From: Haliclystus octoradiatus
Lineage: Eukaryota; Cnidaria; Staurozoa; Stauromedusae; Haliclystidae
Reading direction: 5' to 3'
Length of the DNA stretch: 64,000 nucleotides
Assembly (NCBI GenBank): GCA_916610825.1
Contig: OU744446.1
Coordinates: 9,698,309-9,762,308 of the forward strand
Part shown: piece by piece, positions 1 to 11,789 of the stretch
How positions within the stretch are numbered: the stretch's first letter is position 1
How the letters are laid out: the number at the start of each line of letters is the position of its first letter
Made by a program: the position numbers and the translations under genes
The notes under the pieces: model-generated
Told to the model about the DNA's origin: nothing
The model's database searches: none
The model's input: only the letters and a program-made list of their open reading frames with translations

Positions 1-187
1 GGTTCTATCATTGTTATGCACGAAGAAAAGGGTTGATATATCATTTAAGTACCGGTAGTGAAAATTGAATTATACTTATAGTACTATTTAAATTGAAATA
101 TGTAATGCGTGTATTAGTATTACGAAGAAAATTTATTGAATGGTAAAAACTTGAAGTGATGAAATTATAAATAAAATTAGTAATTAT
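1..187. other. AT-rich flank, nothing recognised
   Basis: I see no coding region or repeat end here. It probably belongs to the flank or 3' part of the hAT remnant that follows. Confidence 0.4.
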
Positions 188-790
188 TTAATGGTTAATG
201 GAGCGGATAAGTGGGTACTGTTTATTTGTTTTTTTTCCTGCTAATAGCACAGGCAAAGTCAACAATAACTTGCTAAAGACCATCGATCGTAGTACTTCAT
301 GCTCTATTGTCATTAATGACGGGTTATTTAAACGATCTCGAGACGTGGTTGATCTTAGCTGACTTTTTACAATTTTCAATTTCGACCTTTCACCTTTACA
401 ATTGGATACCATGCATAGATACCTGCGTGGGGGCAATTTCAACATTTGGGAATACATTGCATATATCTTGCTCATGAATGGCAATGAAAAATTGTAATTC
501 TTTTCTTTTTTGACCTTTTTGGAGCAATTCTTGAGAACTATCTTGAAGAAGGAAGCAAAGGAAACTGCCTCTTGTACTAAACAATTATCTAAATCATTTT
601 CGTATCTTTTTACTAGTTTGATACAATTATTTTTAATTTTTTCAATATCAGATAGATGCAATGTTGTGAGAACCCAAATAAACCTTGGAGTCCAATTTTG
701 GTGGAGACAGTTTGTTTGCACGAGTTTAGCTGCCCAACGAACGAATGAGTAACTCCCACCAACCAAGCACCAATCCCAAAACCCCACCAA
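188..790 (-). pseudogene. hAT transposase remnant (ZMYM/THAP0-like), C-terminal part
   Basis: The reading frame on the - strand encodes about 200 residues. The middle part (LSDIEKIKNNCIKLVKRYE, ENDLDNCLVQEAVSFASFF) resembles the region before the dimerisation domain of hAT transposases of the ZMYM1/P52rIPK-like group. The end (KLKIVKSQLRSTTSRDRLNN, LMTIEHEVLRSMVFSKLL) is the hAT C-terminal dimerisation motif, usually LK-x-IK-x-x-LRS-x-M-x-Q-x-RL. The N-terminal part of the transposase is missing and the context is other transposon debris, so I read it as a dead fragment rather than a domesticated gene. Family placement is from motif knowledge. Confidence 0.7.
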
Positions 791-945
791 AGGGTGAGGA
801 TTTTAATTGTATTTATATGTCATGTAGTTGAGGTTAACATCTAGACCCTTTTGGGGGGTTTGAAGTACGTCCTACGTACAATTGTTATGCTGGAATTGCC
901 TCGTTTGAATGTATGTCATCAGATGCACGAGTTTCAATAAAGAAG

Positions 946-1320
946 ACCGCCGTTCTGCATAGTCCCTTTAACATCACGTAGGCATAGTTCTATACGAGAT
1001 TTACAGTTGATCAAATCTGCATTATCCATAGGATTGAATGGTAAATATAATTGACAGTCGTCAGCGTAAAAGTGATACGATAGGCCGTGTTATTTGATGA
1101 CATCAGCAAGTGGTGCTGTATACATAGAGTAAAGCAGGGGTCCAAACACGGAGCCCTGTGGAACTCCACATTTGAAGTGGTAAATGGATGTGTAACTATT
1201 TTCAACTTTGATAACTCGAGTACGATTTACCAAATAAGACTTTATCCAGGATAATGCTTTATCGTTGTTTCCATAGCGCTTTCCTAATCTATTCAAAAAT
1301 ATGGAATGGTCAATTACATG
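946..1320 (-). mobile_element. LINE reverse-transcriptase fragment (CR1/Jockey-like)
   Basis: On the - strand I read VIDHSIFLNRLGKRYGNN, SWIKSYLVNRTRVIKV, CGVPQGSVFGPLLYSMYTAP and, after one in-frame TAA, HGLSYHFYADDCQLYL. VPQGS-x-x-GP and YADD are the RT palm motifs of non-LTR retrotransposons. The piece is about 375 bp, cut at both ends, with no endonuclease and no 3' end seen. Confidence 0.8.
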
Positions 1321-1329
1321 TACTAATCT

Positions 1330-3189
1330 TTTTACAGCCTACCAGTTATCTCTTTCAACTTCGTAAACTTTAACAAGTTTTTGGTCAACTCTTTCTGTAG
1401 GAATTTTAATCAAGGTTGGCATACATTCGCAATCGGCCTCGTTATTCTTATGATAATAATGATAATAATAAGTAATAATTCTTCCGGTTTTCTTCGAGTC
1501 ATCATAGCAATCTCCTTGAAAAGAATCATCTGATCTATAACCAATTAGCTTACAACAGAAACATTATATTAACATTTTTTTCTCCATACAATTTTCCACT
1601 GCACTGTTTTGAAATCTGATTTCGAAATTTTAGTTTTGCTGCCTTTCTCTGCCCAATGACTGTGGGTGACAATGCACTGTTAACAATTGGTCGCATCAAA
1701 CCAATGTCATCATCTACTCAAATTGTAGTCGCTTAGCACAAATCAAGTACAGTTGGATGAGTAGCATCAATATCAACATTTTCTGCCTGCTTTTCATTAT
1801 ATTCAGTTGATGAATGTGCTGTAGTTTCATTCTCTGTATTATCTACTGTCATTTCCGTAGTGGCAGTAGATACTGCAAATCTCATAAACTTGTCCAATAA
1901 ACTATTCTAACGATGTCCAAGATAAGGACCACCCTGAAACTGTACGTAGTGTTGATTATTCTATTACCAATGACATCTGATTAGGCTCAACGGTAGTTAA
2001 GGTTTTTTTTCTGTAATGGTGGCCATTGTCATCTACAAAATCAATTGTTGGAGGGTTTCGTTTCACTTGTAATTTCATGGCTTGTAATCCTCAAAACATG
2101 CGCATGCTATGAATCGCACACCTAATATTGTCGAGGCGTGCGATGAAAGTAAATTCTTATTTGTAAGTAAAATATAGGAAATATTAACACAATTTAAAAC
2201 GGAGAAGCGTACTTTGACTGTGTGCCAACATATTCACAATCATTTTAATGATCTGTTGTTTTTCAATTATTTATATAGCATTACTATTATTGTTCACTGT
2301 GTCCATACCCATCATATCTCTGATTTGCCATTTATTTCATACATGATTCTGACGACAATCCTCAGTTTTGGTCAATGCGTGAATTGTGGTTGCACATTCT
2401 CTTCGATCAGATTAGGCAATACCATGTGCATTTTGTAGTATTTGTAAAATTGAATAGAGATGTCAACACCAAACACAGTGAAATATGAAGCTTCAGGATA
2501 CAAGTTTACAGGAAACTACATTTTAAACATCAGTTAGAAAGTTTTATGTTTGTTCTGTTGCTGTAAACGTTCGCTTTGTCATGTACAATTTCACAGGCAG
2601 GACACCATTTTCTATATCGGCTCAACTATGCTTGAATGCGAGACTGAGACTGAAAGAGAGTTCAGCAAGATTAAATAGTGAGGCAAAGATTCGCAAAGAT
2701 GCCTTTTACTCCGTTCCTTGTAATGTGGAACTGAAGGTATTAGAAAAGAAAGAAATAGAAGCATACTACTTGATAAACAGGAATTTTGGTGTCAACTATG
2801 TAATTTTAATATAAAAACGCCTGTTAAATTATAACTATTAACTAACTAGATAATGTATTACATAGTGATGATATTCTTATTATTATCTTACTCAATTTTT
2901 AATCTTGAAGTTATCAAAATTGTAATAATAATTGTAATAATTGTAAATTTGTAATAATACTACAAGAGCAATAGATTAATGTATAAACTATGTGTATACG
3001 GTGTAAGATTAATGTATCATGTATTTGACTAAATTAATGACGATAAAAGGGCCTACTAAACTAAGTGTGATAATACATACGTAATTTAAATTATAATATA
3101 TTATAATAATTTGATAAATTAGGTATAATGTAATTCAGGTTTGCTCTGTCTAAATGGCCTGAGTCACAATCACTAGAAGAAGATTCTTC
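1330..3189. other. Stretch without recognisable gene
   Basis: AT-rich sequence with short open frames only, including a 77-codon one at 2581-2814 (+) with no family resemblance I can name. A short TAA/ATA-rich run lies at 1447-1480. It is probably decayed transposon sequence between the LINE and hAT pieces. Confidence 0.4.
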
Positions 3190-5690
3190 TCACGAAGATG
3201 AAGAACCGCTATCATCACCACTATCAATGTCAACTATGTTTGAAGATGCCTGACTGACTTGGAAAGGTGCATCCAATTTCTGTTTTCTTGTCGTTGAAAG
3301 ATAAATACCGGTTGCCCGTGTAATAATCTTTTCTCGTTCTGTCGCACTCCACAAACAGTCATTTAGGCGAATTGACATTCTCAAATTCATCAAGTTATGA
3401 GAGCTACTCAATCTTAAATCTGATAAAATAAGTGTCAAATCACGAAAGGCACGCTCAACAGGGGAGTTGGAGCCCGACAAAGACATCATCAACTTGGCCA
3501 GAATGCATATATTAGGGTATTCGGCTTGCCTTGTTGTTAACACTTTCCGCCACATTAATCTTACTTTCATATCTCTGTAATGCTGACAAGTATGCACTTT
3601 AATTAATCTTCATTCGATTAATGCCTTATCTAAATTAAAGTTAGCATAAACTAATGGCCTTAAAAAGAAATTGCTGAAGATCTTCAAATCATCAACCCCG
3701 TAGTCTGCCGTGTCTGACCAAAACGACAGATCAAACCACTGAGTTTATTTTAAAATATCAATAGTTGAACTATCAAATCGGTCTTCGAGATTCTCAAGAA
3801 GATTTTCAGCAGTTTCGACCTTGATGGAGAGAGACTTTTGCTTTGTGTGCTCAGTGTCACATTTTCTATACCGTTTACCTGTCTTGAAAGGTCGGTTCTG
3901 TTTTCAGGTAGCCTTCTCCTATCTCGAACTTTTTGATAATAGCCAGATATTTGCCCATCGTCAGTGGTTGTAAATTTTTTAAGAAAGCTCTCAATACCAT
4001 CAGGGTCACTTATACATAAGTTGAGGCAATCTATAGATTCCTGTAGGCTAGGCTGTATTTCTCAAGGCAAAAGTCCCGCTCCCTCAAATATTTTTGATGC
4101 TGACACAACAACAGTTAATAAGTCTAAATATGTACATGTTAAAGATAATAATTTAAATTATTTAAATTTCTTTAGCAGCCCTTGCACCTTTGCCTTAGTA
4201 GTGGCTTTGGTCTACATATCTGCCACAACTTTCTCATATCTAACAATAAGAGCCGGTAACATATTTATTAAATGTTCTAAAGCAATGTACCGATGACCTA
4301 CAAATCTGGTTCCTTTCAGCTTTGTTAGTGTATATTACTGTAATGATAAGCAAGCCGCAGCATGAGCGATTACGCTTTTGATCTTGCCTGACTTATTTAA
4401 TAATTTATAATTGGCCAAGTAAAATTGTTCAACTTCAATGTATTTTGTTGTTTTGAAAGTATCGGAAACAGCTAACTCTATGCGATGATTTATATAAGGT
4501 ATAATTACCAGCCATTCCCGATGCTTTCTGAACCGGCTGTGAATTAAACCAGCCTTCTCCTGTAGTCTTTTATAGACATTGGGTATGGACCATCCTCAGA
4601 AAAGATCGAATAGATTGCAGCCTTTAATGATGCTGCGTCTGTTCCACCCCATTCAGACATCTCCGATAGAGACAAGGACGTGTAGCTTGGAATTCCTAAC
4701 AGATAAAGTCAAAAGCCAAATCATCACAGTGAATGCAAAATAATCAGAATTTATTAGATCATTGTAAAATTGAATTTTAATAGTTTGTAAAATCTTCTGG
4801 AGTAGCTGAGCTCATTACGGCAAAAGATATTCTACAGTATAGAGAAGGAATACTAGTAAATAGTGAACGCAGTCTTATGCAGACGCCAGCCCCACTTTAT
4901 CTCTTGTAAAATAACATCACTCTAAAACTGACTTCATTATATATATCAATATATATATCAAACCTAAAATAACAACGAATGTAAAAAAGATGATTGAGCT
5001 CTTACCTTGTCTTTCAGTTCGATCGAGTACCATCTCCTCGTCATAGCCAGTTTTACGAGCCTGACTACTATCAGTTAGTAGGGAGAAAAAAGTTGAACTG
5101 GTCAATATCACTCCTCATTTCTCTGTAATGGCTTTATCAATACAATTGACAAATTCTTTTCCTGAAAGAAGCCTAACTTCAGTTTCTCTTTGCACTTTAA
5201 CCATGGTTTTGAAATGCGCCAGGGGCCATGTCGACTGCCATGCAAGTTCATAGGCAGTACGCATCATTTTTTTGCATACATCAGCACTGGCTTCCTTCAG
5301 TGACACTTCCACATCGGTTTGCTTGAAGGAATTGGTGGTGCTTTCTTTGCTCAGTTTGATGTGGCTGTTAGTAGGAGGAGACATTTCGAGTTCAATGGCA
5401 AATCCATGACCAGTACTTTGTAGATGGCGTAAAATCTGAAGTTCATAAAATGATGCAAATATGGTAAACATTATAATACAAATCAAATATACGTTAGTGG
5501 TGTAGAAAGAAATACTGAACTTTCGAAAACAGTTTGGCATTCTTCGCTATCACATGTGTCAGTGTAAAATGCCAAAAGCTTACTTTCCATTACCCTCCTG
5601 CATGTCCCACTCACTTCAAACTCACAATCGATCCCATGGATGTCACCATGCATAATTTGAAAATGATCATATGCTTCAGTAGTGATCAAC
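3190..5690 (-). mobile_element. hAT transposon remnant (ZNF862/KRBA2-like transposase pieces)
   Basis: Several - strand pieces line up as one decayed transposase. At 5115-5689 there are fragments with GTCRRVMESKLLAFYTD, KMMRTAYELAWQSTWPLAHF and LLSGKEFVNCIDKAI. At 4330-4700 there is the core, with IPYINHRIELAVSDTFK and VEQFYLANYKLLNKSGK; the HR-x-ELA motif is typical of hAT cores. At 3190-3597 there is the C-terminal dimerisation domain with NSPVERAFRDLTLILSD. The pieces lie in different frames, so it cannot make a full protein. I did not find 8-bp target duplications or terminal repeats. It belongs to a different hAT branch from the remnant at 188-790. Confidence 0.72.
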
Positions 5691-5699
5691 TCTCAGCTT

Positions 5700-6336
5700 T
5701 TCGTATTCATCTATAGCTCACAAATATCTCTCATTCCTGTCGTAATTTCTTTTTCTTCTTCTCCACCCAAGCCAGTCGCCCTCAACTCTTCTGCCTCTCT
5801 GACTTTAAATTCTTTTATCATATGAAAAGATTTCGTCCTGACTGACCTACACAAAACCATGAACGCTGGCGTCTGCACATCACATTGTTCAAGGTTTCAA
5901 CAAGTCTCCTCCAAGCGTCTCCCCTCTCTGTTGTCTGTGGCTTAAATTAAAGGGTTTTTGATGCTAGTACTTCTTTAACAAATAAAACCTTGTGTGCCAT
6001 TTTCCAGGTAAATACTGACGTTTGTTCATTCATTTTAATTTGAGTAGAAATGTTGTCGCGAGAAGATAATTTTATTCAAAAAAGTCAAAGTAAAACCAAA
6101 ACAAACCAAAACAATGAAATCAAAACATGTACTCTGTGGCTCATGTTTCGCGCCGAAAGGTGTCCCGAAACAAGGTGGTCAGTGCAGGTTTCAGAGCTAA
6201 GGGGTTTCCTCCAATGCGCAGTAGTGATGCGCAACGAGAAAGCTGTGCTGGAACCGGTATCGGTCCTGAATCTAAACCTCCCTATTATCTAGTGCAGTTT
6301 TCATGGCTCTTAATATTTCCATTGAGGGATAATCTC
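5700..6336. other. Unassigned spacer between hAT and Penelope-like remains
   Basis: Short overlapping open frames on the + strand around 6050-6345 contain no motif I recognise. No clear terminal repeat is visible. Confidence 0.4.
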
Positions 6337-8060
6337 TTACCATAAAGGATAGTAAAGTAAGTAGAGTCTAAGGTACAAGATTTTTGGGTCCGATATGTTT
6401 TTGTAGTAGCGTGCGGTTTGAGATTTTACGATCCCTATCTTGGTAGAATTAGAATGGAAGGATTGGTACCTAAGGTAATGCATTGTCAGTGTCTGTTGGT
6501 TTTTTGTATACCGGTAGGTCTGTTGATAGGGAGTTATCTTCAATGTAGATTTTTAGTTCTAAGAATGCTATCTCACCAGTTGATGAATCCATAGTGAATT
6601 TAATTGTGGGGCTGATTTTGTTAATTTCTGAATAGAATTCACTAAGGCTCGGGTGTCCATGTTGCCATATGATTAATATGTCATCTAGATAGCGGTAATA
6701 TATTAATGGTTGAAGTGTTTGTTCACATAGAAAATGTTGTTCAAGGATGTGCATAAAAATGTCTGCGTATGCTGGTGCCATTCGTGTTTCCATGGCTGTG
6801 CCCCTAAGCTGTAGGTAAAAGTCATCATTAAATTGGAAATAGTTTGTGGTTAGAGTTCGTTTGATCATGGCTAGCATTATGGGAATAGGTGGTCCACGGT
6901 AGGATTGTATATTGTTAGTAAGAAATTCTTTTATCACTAGAATTCCTTCTGTATGTGGGATACATGTATATAGACTAGAAACATCTAATATAGCAAGGAT
7001 GCAATTATCAGGTAATTGAATCCTTTTGAGTTTATCTAGTAATCAGGTGTGTTTTTCAAGGTGTGTTGGAATTAGTTTTCTAGGTGGGTTGAGATAAAAA
7101 TCAATGAAAGCTGATAAAGGATTAGTTAGTGATGTACAGGCTGAAATTATTGGTCTACCAGGTGCATTTGGTTTATGGATTTTAGGTAGGATATAAAATT
7201 GGGGAGTTTTATGGTAAGGAGGATACATAGTGAGTTATTCAAAATCTTTATCATAGATTTGTTCATCTCTTCTGAGACGTCTGTAGAAATTATCAAGGTC
7301 ACTTTCAAAACGCTGTCTTGGGTCGTTATCGAGTTTGTAGTATGTAGTGGAATCGTCAAGGTGCTTTTTAATTTGTTCAATATATTGTGTTTTGGTTAGA
7401 ATTGCTATTGCGCCCCCTTTGTCGGCTGGTTTGATTATTAGGTGGTTGGTATATTGGAGGTTGTAAATCTCTTCAATGATAGAGTTGTAATAATCTAAGA
7501 AGAGGGGTCTCCCTTGGGCTCTATGGGTCTATCGGGTATTCTCTACTCGTAGGGGCATAGTTTTGGGTAAGTGGTGTTTATTAAATCCTTCCAGAGATGT
7601 CTTAATAGGGTTCTCAAATTTGTTGATAAGGTGTTGGAGTTCATGTGTGTTATTGGTGCTATAAAGACCTTTAAGGTAATGGTTACGAAATTGGCTTCTT
7701 AATCTGTAAATTGCCTTCTCTAGACATCCATGAAATGGATTGTCGGTAGGCAGAAATTTGTACAAAGTTCTAAAATTGTAAAATGTGTTCCGGGATTATT
7801 GTGTCACTTAAATTTACTACATGGGGTGGAGTAATTTGTTTAAGTATATCTCTAATATTAGTAAGGTCCTGGTATTTGAAAATGAATTCGGAACGTTGTA
7901 GGAGGTTATAGGTAATGTTCTAAGGCATTTATGTTGGTTGTTATGGATGAGATGTATATAATCATGGAAGGGTTGACCATGGTATTTTAGGAAGGATTTG
8001 AAGGAGCTACCCAGTAGTTTCTTTTGTGCTTCTTGTTGTCTGCATGATGACATCCTGTTG
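6337..8060 (-). mobile_element. Penelope-like retroelement, fragmented
   Basis: Read on the - strand, the pieces follow Penelope-like RT order. They are an N-terminal region (8053-7529, KFLPTDNPFHGCLEKAIYRL), then IIKPADKGGAIAILTKTQYI (about 7440-7380), FYILPKIHKPNAPGRPIISA (7228-7130), RGTAMETRMAPAYADIFM and YYRYLDDILIIW (6937-6600), then YKKPTDTDNALP and a SFHSNSTKIGIVKSQ tail. KPADKGG, LPKIHKP-x-x-PGRPI, GTAM-x-TRMAP-x-YA and Y-x-DD in this order, plus the KPTDT motif, are characteristic of Penelope-like elements. No GIY-YIG endonuclease is visible downstream, so the 3' end is probably lost. The frame is broken in several places. Confidence 0.82.
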
Positions 8061-8298
8061 GTTAGATATAGAGATGTAGAATCCGCATGCTCCTATATAT
8101 TAGGTATTACTTTGTACAGTATATTATGTTATATCCAATAGTTTTATTTCTTATTATAGGTTACGTTTTCTGGATTAGAAATGATTAGAACGCTGTTAGA
8201 TAGTAATGTTAAATTGCAGTTTTAATTTTTGTATCTATTCAAGTGGTAGACCTATAGGTACGTTAGTATATATTTCTGTTGGCAGTCAGGTACAGTAA

Positions 8299-10170
8299 TC
8301 ATATTATTTCATATATATGTCTATTTGTAGATAATAAAACAGACAATGAAATAGACAATTGTATATCATTATATGGATTTAGACTACTTAAAAACTGCAT
8401 GACCATGTATATTTGGAAGTTTTGCATAAACAAAGGTTGATTTTCACCAGTGCTTATAAAAATCAGATTACAAACAAGATTTTCTACATCAACAATATCA
8501 ACACAGTTTGTTTCTTTGACTTTAACCAAGTGCCTACCAATAAGTTGTTCATTGTGTTCCTTATCAAATCTGCTACCGGTAATCAAGGCGCAAACAGAAT
8601 CTCCAACCAGCATAAAATTGTTGATTGGACCAATCTTACATTGTTCATACAAGACTACATGGCATATACGCTTCTGCATTCTGCTATACTGAGCAGAAAA
8701 AAACTTTTTTAATTACTAATATTCTATCAACTCTCTTTACATCACCAAATGAGTTTCCAAGTTTGTACATTAATACATTGTGAAATTCATGTAGTTGGCT
8801 ATTGCTAAAATTTTAACAGCTCCAGCAACACAGCAGTTCATAGCTATATGCTTCAATCTTCCATGCATTATTTTCTTTTACATTAATACCTTTTGATCTC
8901 AGTGTAGCATGTAACCGCCGAAATTTCATGATCTGATTAATGACAGAACCAGTACCATGGACTAACTGCAATAACATAGCGTTACAGTCCTCAAAAGGGA
9001 AGCAGCTCCATGCCCATAGTGATCCCCACAGTTTAACATATTGTACAAGATGTCTACCAGCGTTGTGTATATTTAAGCCACATGAGCCATCACCGTATAA
9101 AGATTGAAATGTTTCATAAAAAACATTCAGTAATTGTTCAGCTCTGTCCAAGTCTGCAGCAGTGATATGGTCACCAAGGAGTAGATAAATTACTCATGTA
9201 TTTTTCCTCTAAAAATCCATCTAAACAGGGTACTGAATAATAAAGAAGCCGTGCCTGGAGTTCTGTTGCTTTAAAGTGGGCATAGTGTTTTTCCAAGTCC
9301 CTTGGAAGTCGCTCTATCGATTCAGGAGGCTTAATGTTCTTCATTCTTATAGGAATTTGTTTGATATTTTGTCCAATGAAATGTGGGTTCTTCGATTGTG
9401 AAGGTGAAAACCATTTATGCATTAGTACTCTTGTGACTCCCAATAGTGCTCCATGCATATACTCAGGTGCAACTCCTTTTACTAAATTGAAGCCTTTCAA
9501 AGAGGCAATTCCTGATGTACCTATCATGCCATGACATCTCTTGTTAGGAAAACCATCTACCATATCATCTAGCACTCCGTCGTGATTTCTCAGTACATAT
9601 TTTTGATCATCTGATCTGTATGGGAAGCATCTGGCATGGCCTTTTCCCTGGTTAGCTGATATTCCAGGCTCTAAGCAGCTGATGCATGATTCCTGCGCCA
9701 TTGTAAAACGACATATTCATCAGAGATGCCTTGGCAGGAAGATCAGCAATAACACATGTCACAGACAACTTCACATATATTATGTTGTCTGTCAGTAAAC
9801 AAATGTCTATTCCATTTTTGTACAAATCATTTATGTAGCTGCTGAAGGTTTCCATGAATTGTACAAATGGAGGCTTCCCTCTACCTTGTTGCCATATACC
9901 AACAAGTAGCATGTTGTCGCGCGAGAAACGTAGAGCTGGACAAAACTCATTTATAGTTATAAAGATTGGCCAAAGGTCAACTTTAGAAGACGTATATAAA
10001 TTTGCTCCATCTGTATTACATATTGCAGTTAAGTTGTATCCCATAGGATCAAGAAACCATCCTCGCACACCGTAGACCTGTAACATGAGCCATTAGTTAT
10101 GTCAGTTATAACTCTTTTATCTAATCGGTCTAGCATTGCTTTCTTTGAATTACAAATGTCTTCCCAGATT
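8299..10170 (-). mobile_element. CACTA/EnSpm-type DNA transposon transposase, decayed
   Basis: On the - strand, 10086-9652 encodes NTDGANLYTSSKVDLWPIFI, TINEFCPALRFSRDNMLLVG and GRGKPPF. This is the catalytic-core pattern of tnp2/EnSpm transposases (TDG-x-x-x-x-S-x-x-x-WPI-x-x-x-INE, then N-x-x-x-GIW-x-G-x-x-KP). The next frames (9701-9171 and 9151-8813) continue with GVAPEYMHGALLGVTRVLMH and GWSFPFED-like text (FPFEDCNAMLLQLVHGTGSV), again as in this superfamily. The 8679-8299 piece is a C-terminal region. Frames are interrupted, so it is probably inactive. Terminal CACTA motifs were not found. It sits between Penelope-like sequence and the unassigned frame at 10908-11780. Confidence 0.78.
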
Positions 10171-10907
10171 CCTAAAAAATGAACAAATGTAAATAAATTA
10201 ATTGAGTAGTTACTTAAACTTAAACTTAAAGTTCATGTCCGCTCAACAGTTACACACCATGGAATTTGCTTACAGCATTCAGCTACTATGATGGACTAAT
10301 TAATTATTATTTTTATTTCTGCACAATGAAACAGAAATAATAGGACATAGATTGCCCCTGGGGATCACGTTTGTGTAAAACTCAAATTGAGTAGCAAACA
10401 TGACTATCTTGTTTTTTTTTATTATTATTTAGTACAGTCCATAAATACCAACACTATTTTTATAGCAGTATTTAATGTACGTAATTGATATGTAGTTGAT
10501 TGAGTATATGTAATTGACAGTTCATACTCTAACGTCATTCCACCATGGCCCTCATTTCAGCGCGACTTTATATATGAATAGTGGTTTTTGTACAGTTAAA
10601 CTTGCTAAATATCCCCCCTTTGCGCAGTTTTTATTATATTTTATGATAATAAATTGACCTCAAAATAAAACTGTGAAACCGTTTTGATATACCGGTAATC
10701 TATTTTTTGATGGTTTGATTTTTGATGTTTGATATTCGTTTTTTTCTTTTTTCTTTTCTTTCTTTTCTTTTCTGTTTGTTCATATTCCGTATTTTTCTTT
10801 CATTGTTTTTGATGTTTTTGATGTTATATATTTTTTGATGATGATGATATATATTTTTTTCGTTTTTTATTTTATATTTTTCTTTTTTTTAATCTTTTTT
10901 TCTTTTT
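10171..10907. other. AT-rich spacer with T-rich/TGATG low-complexity tract
   Basis: The last ~200 bp (about 10735-10907) is a polypyrimidine and TTTTTGATG-rich tract; the rest shows no coding signal. Confidence 0.5.
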
Positions 10908-11780
10908 TCATTTTCGTTGATGGGAGCCAGAGGGACGTGGTTGATGGTGATAACTGTGTTGGTAGGTTTGTTGATGGTGGTATGGAGTATAGGGGTTAAA
11001 AGGTAGATGTGGGTTATTAAATAGTAAAGGGGGAGGAGTGGTGGTAGGTATAAAGGACATAAGTGGTTGTATGGATTTTGTTTTTTGGGGGTTGGTAGGG
11101 AATCTATAAGGGGGCAGGACGTTTCCTGGGGAGAATGCGGTCATGAAGGTGCTTATTTTTGTTAACGGTTTGTTCCTTCATGTCCGCATATATATTAATC
11201 CCCAGGATCTATTTATAAAGGAAATTAATTGGGGATGGGTGAGTATGGGACATTTTTTATCTAAATAATGGTGAATGAAATGATCTGTTAGTGGCTGAAA
11301 ATAATTAATGTATTTGTTATATGTGATTTGGTTCAGTCCAATTGACATTTTTTTAATGTATGTGTGTGTTTCATTCTCGAAAATTTCTTGTTGGGTAGGG
11401 GAGAAGTCTTGATGGCAGGGAATGATTTTTGGGGTTGTAAACTCTAAGTCTAAGCTTGTTTTGATGTAATTAATGTGTATGATGATTTTTTTGATGTCGC
11501 GTATGAATGAAGGGAATCTGTTCTCTGGCTCGTGGATGGATTTGACATGTGATGATGGTTAATGTTTTTTGTCTATATGGCTGAATGGGAGTTGTAAAAT
11601 TGAGAGAACGTGGATGAATAGGTGAATGATTTGTTGTGGTGTGATGAATTTTTTAGTTGTGGATATAATATCTGGTATGATGAAGATGTTTGTAATGTCA
11701 TTGGTGGATGAAACAGGTTCAATGGCAGTTATAGTAATGGCAGTTATGGTAGTGGTAGATGAAGTGGTGGTGTTAGGTGA
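10908..11780 (-). pseudogene. Unassigned proline/threonine-rich reading frame with a few stops
   Basis: The - strand is protein-like for nearly 900 bp. It has a Thr/Ile-rich start (NTTTSSTTTITAITITAIEP), a middle with IHEPENRFPSFIRDIKKI, FSPTQQEIFENETHTYIKK and KCPILTHPQLISFINRSWGL, and a tail rich in Pro, His and Gln (TTTPPPLLFNNPHLPFNPYT, YHHQQTYQHSYHHQ). A few stops interrupt it. I do not recognise the family. The same strand carries Penelope-like and CACTA sequence nearby, so it may be an accessory ORF of one of those elements. The low-complexity tail could also arise from repeat drift. Confidence 0.4.
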
Positions 11781-11789
11781 AATAGGATT

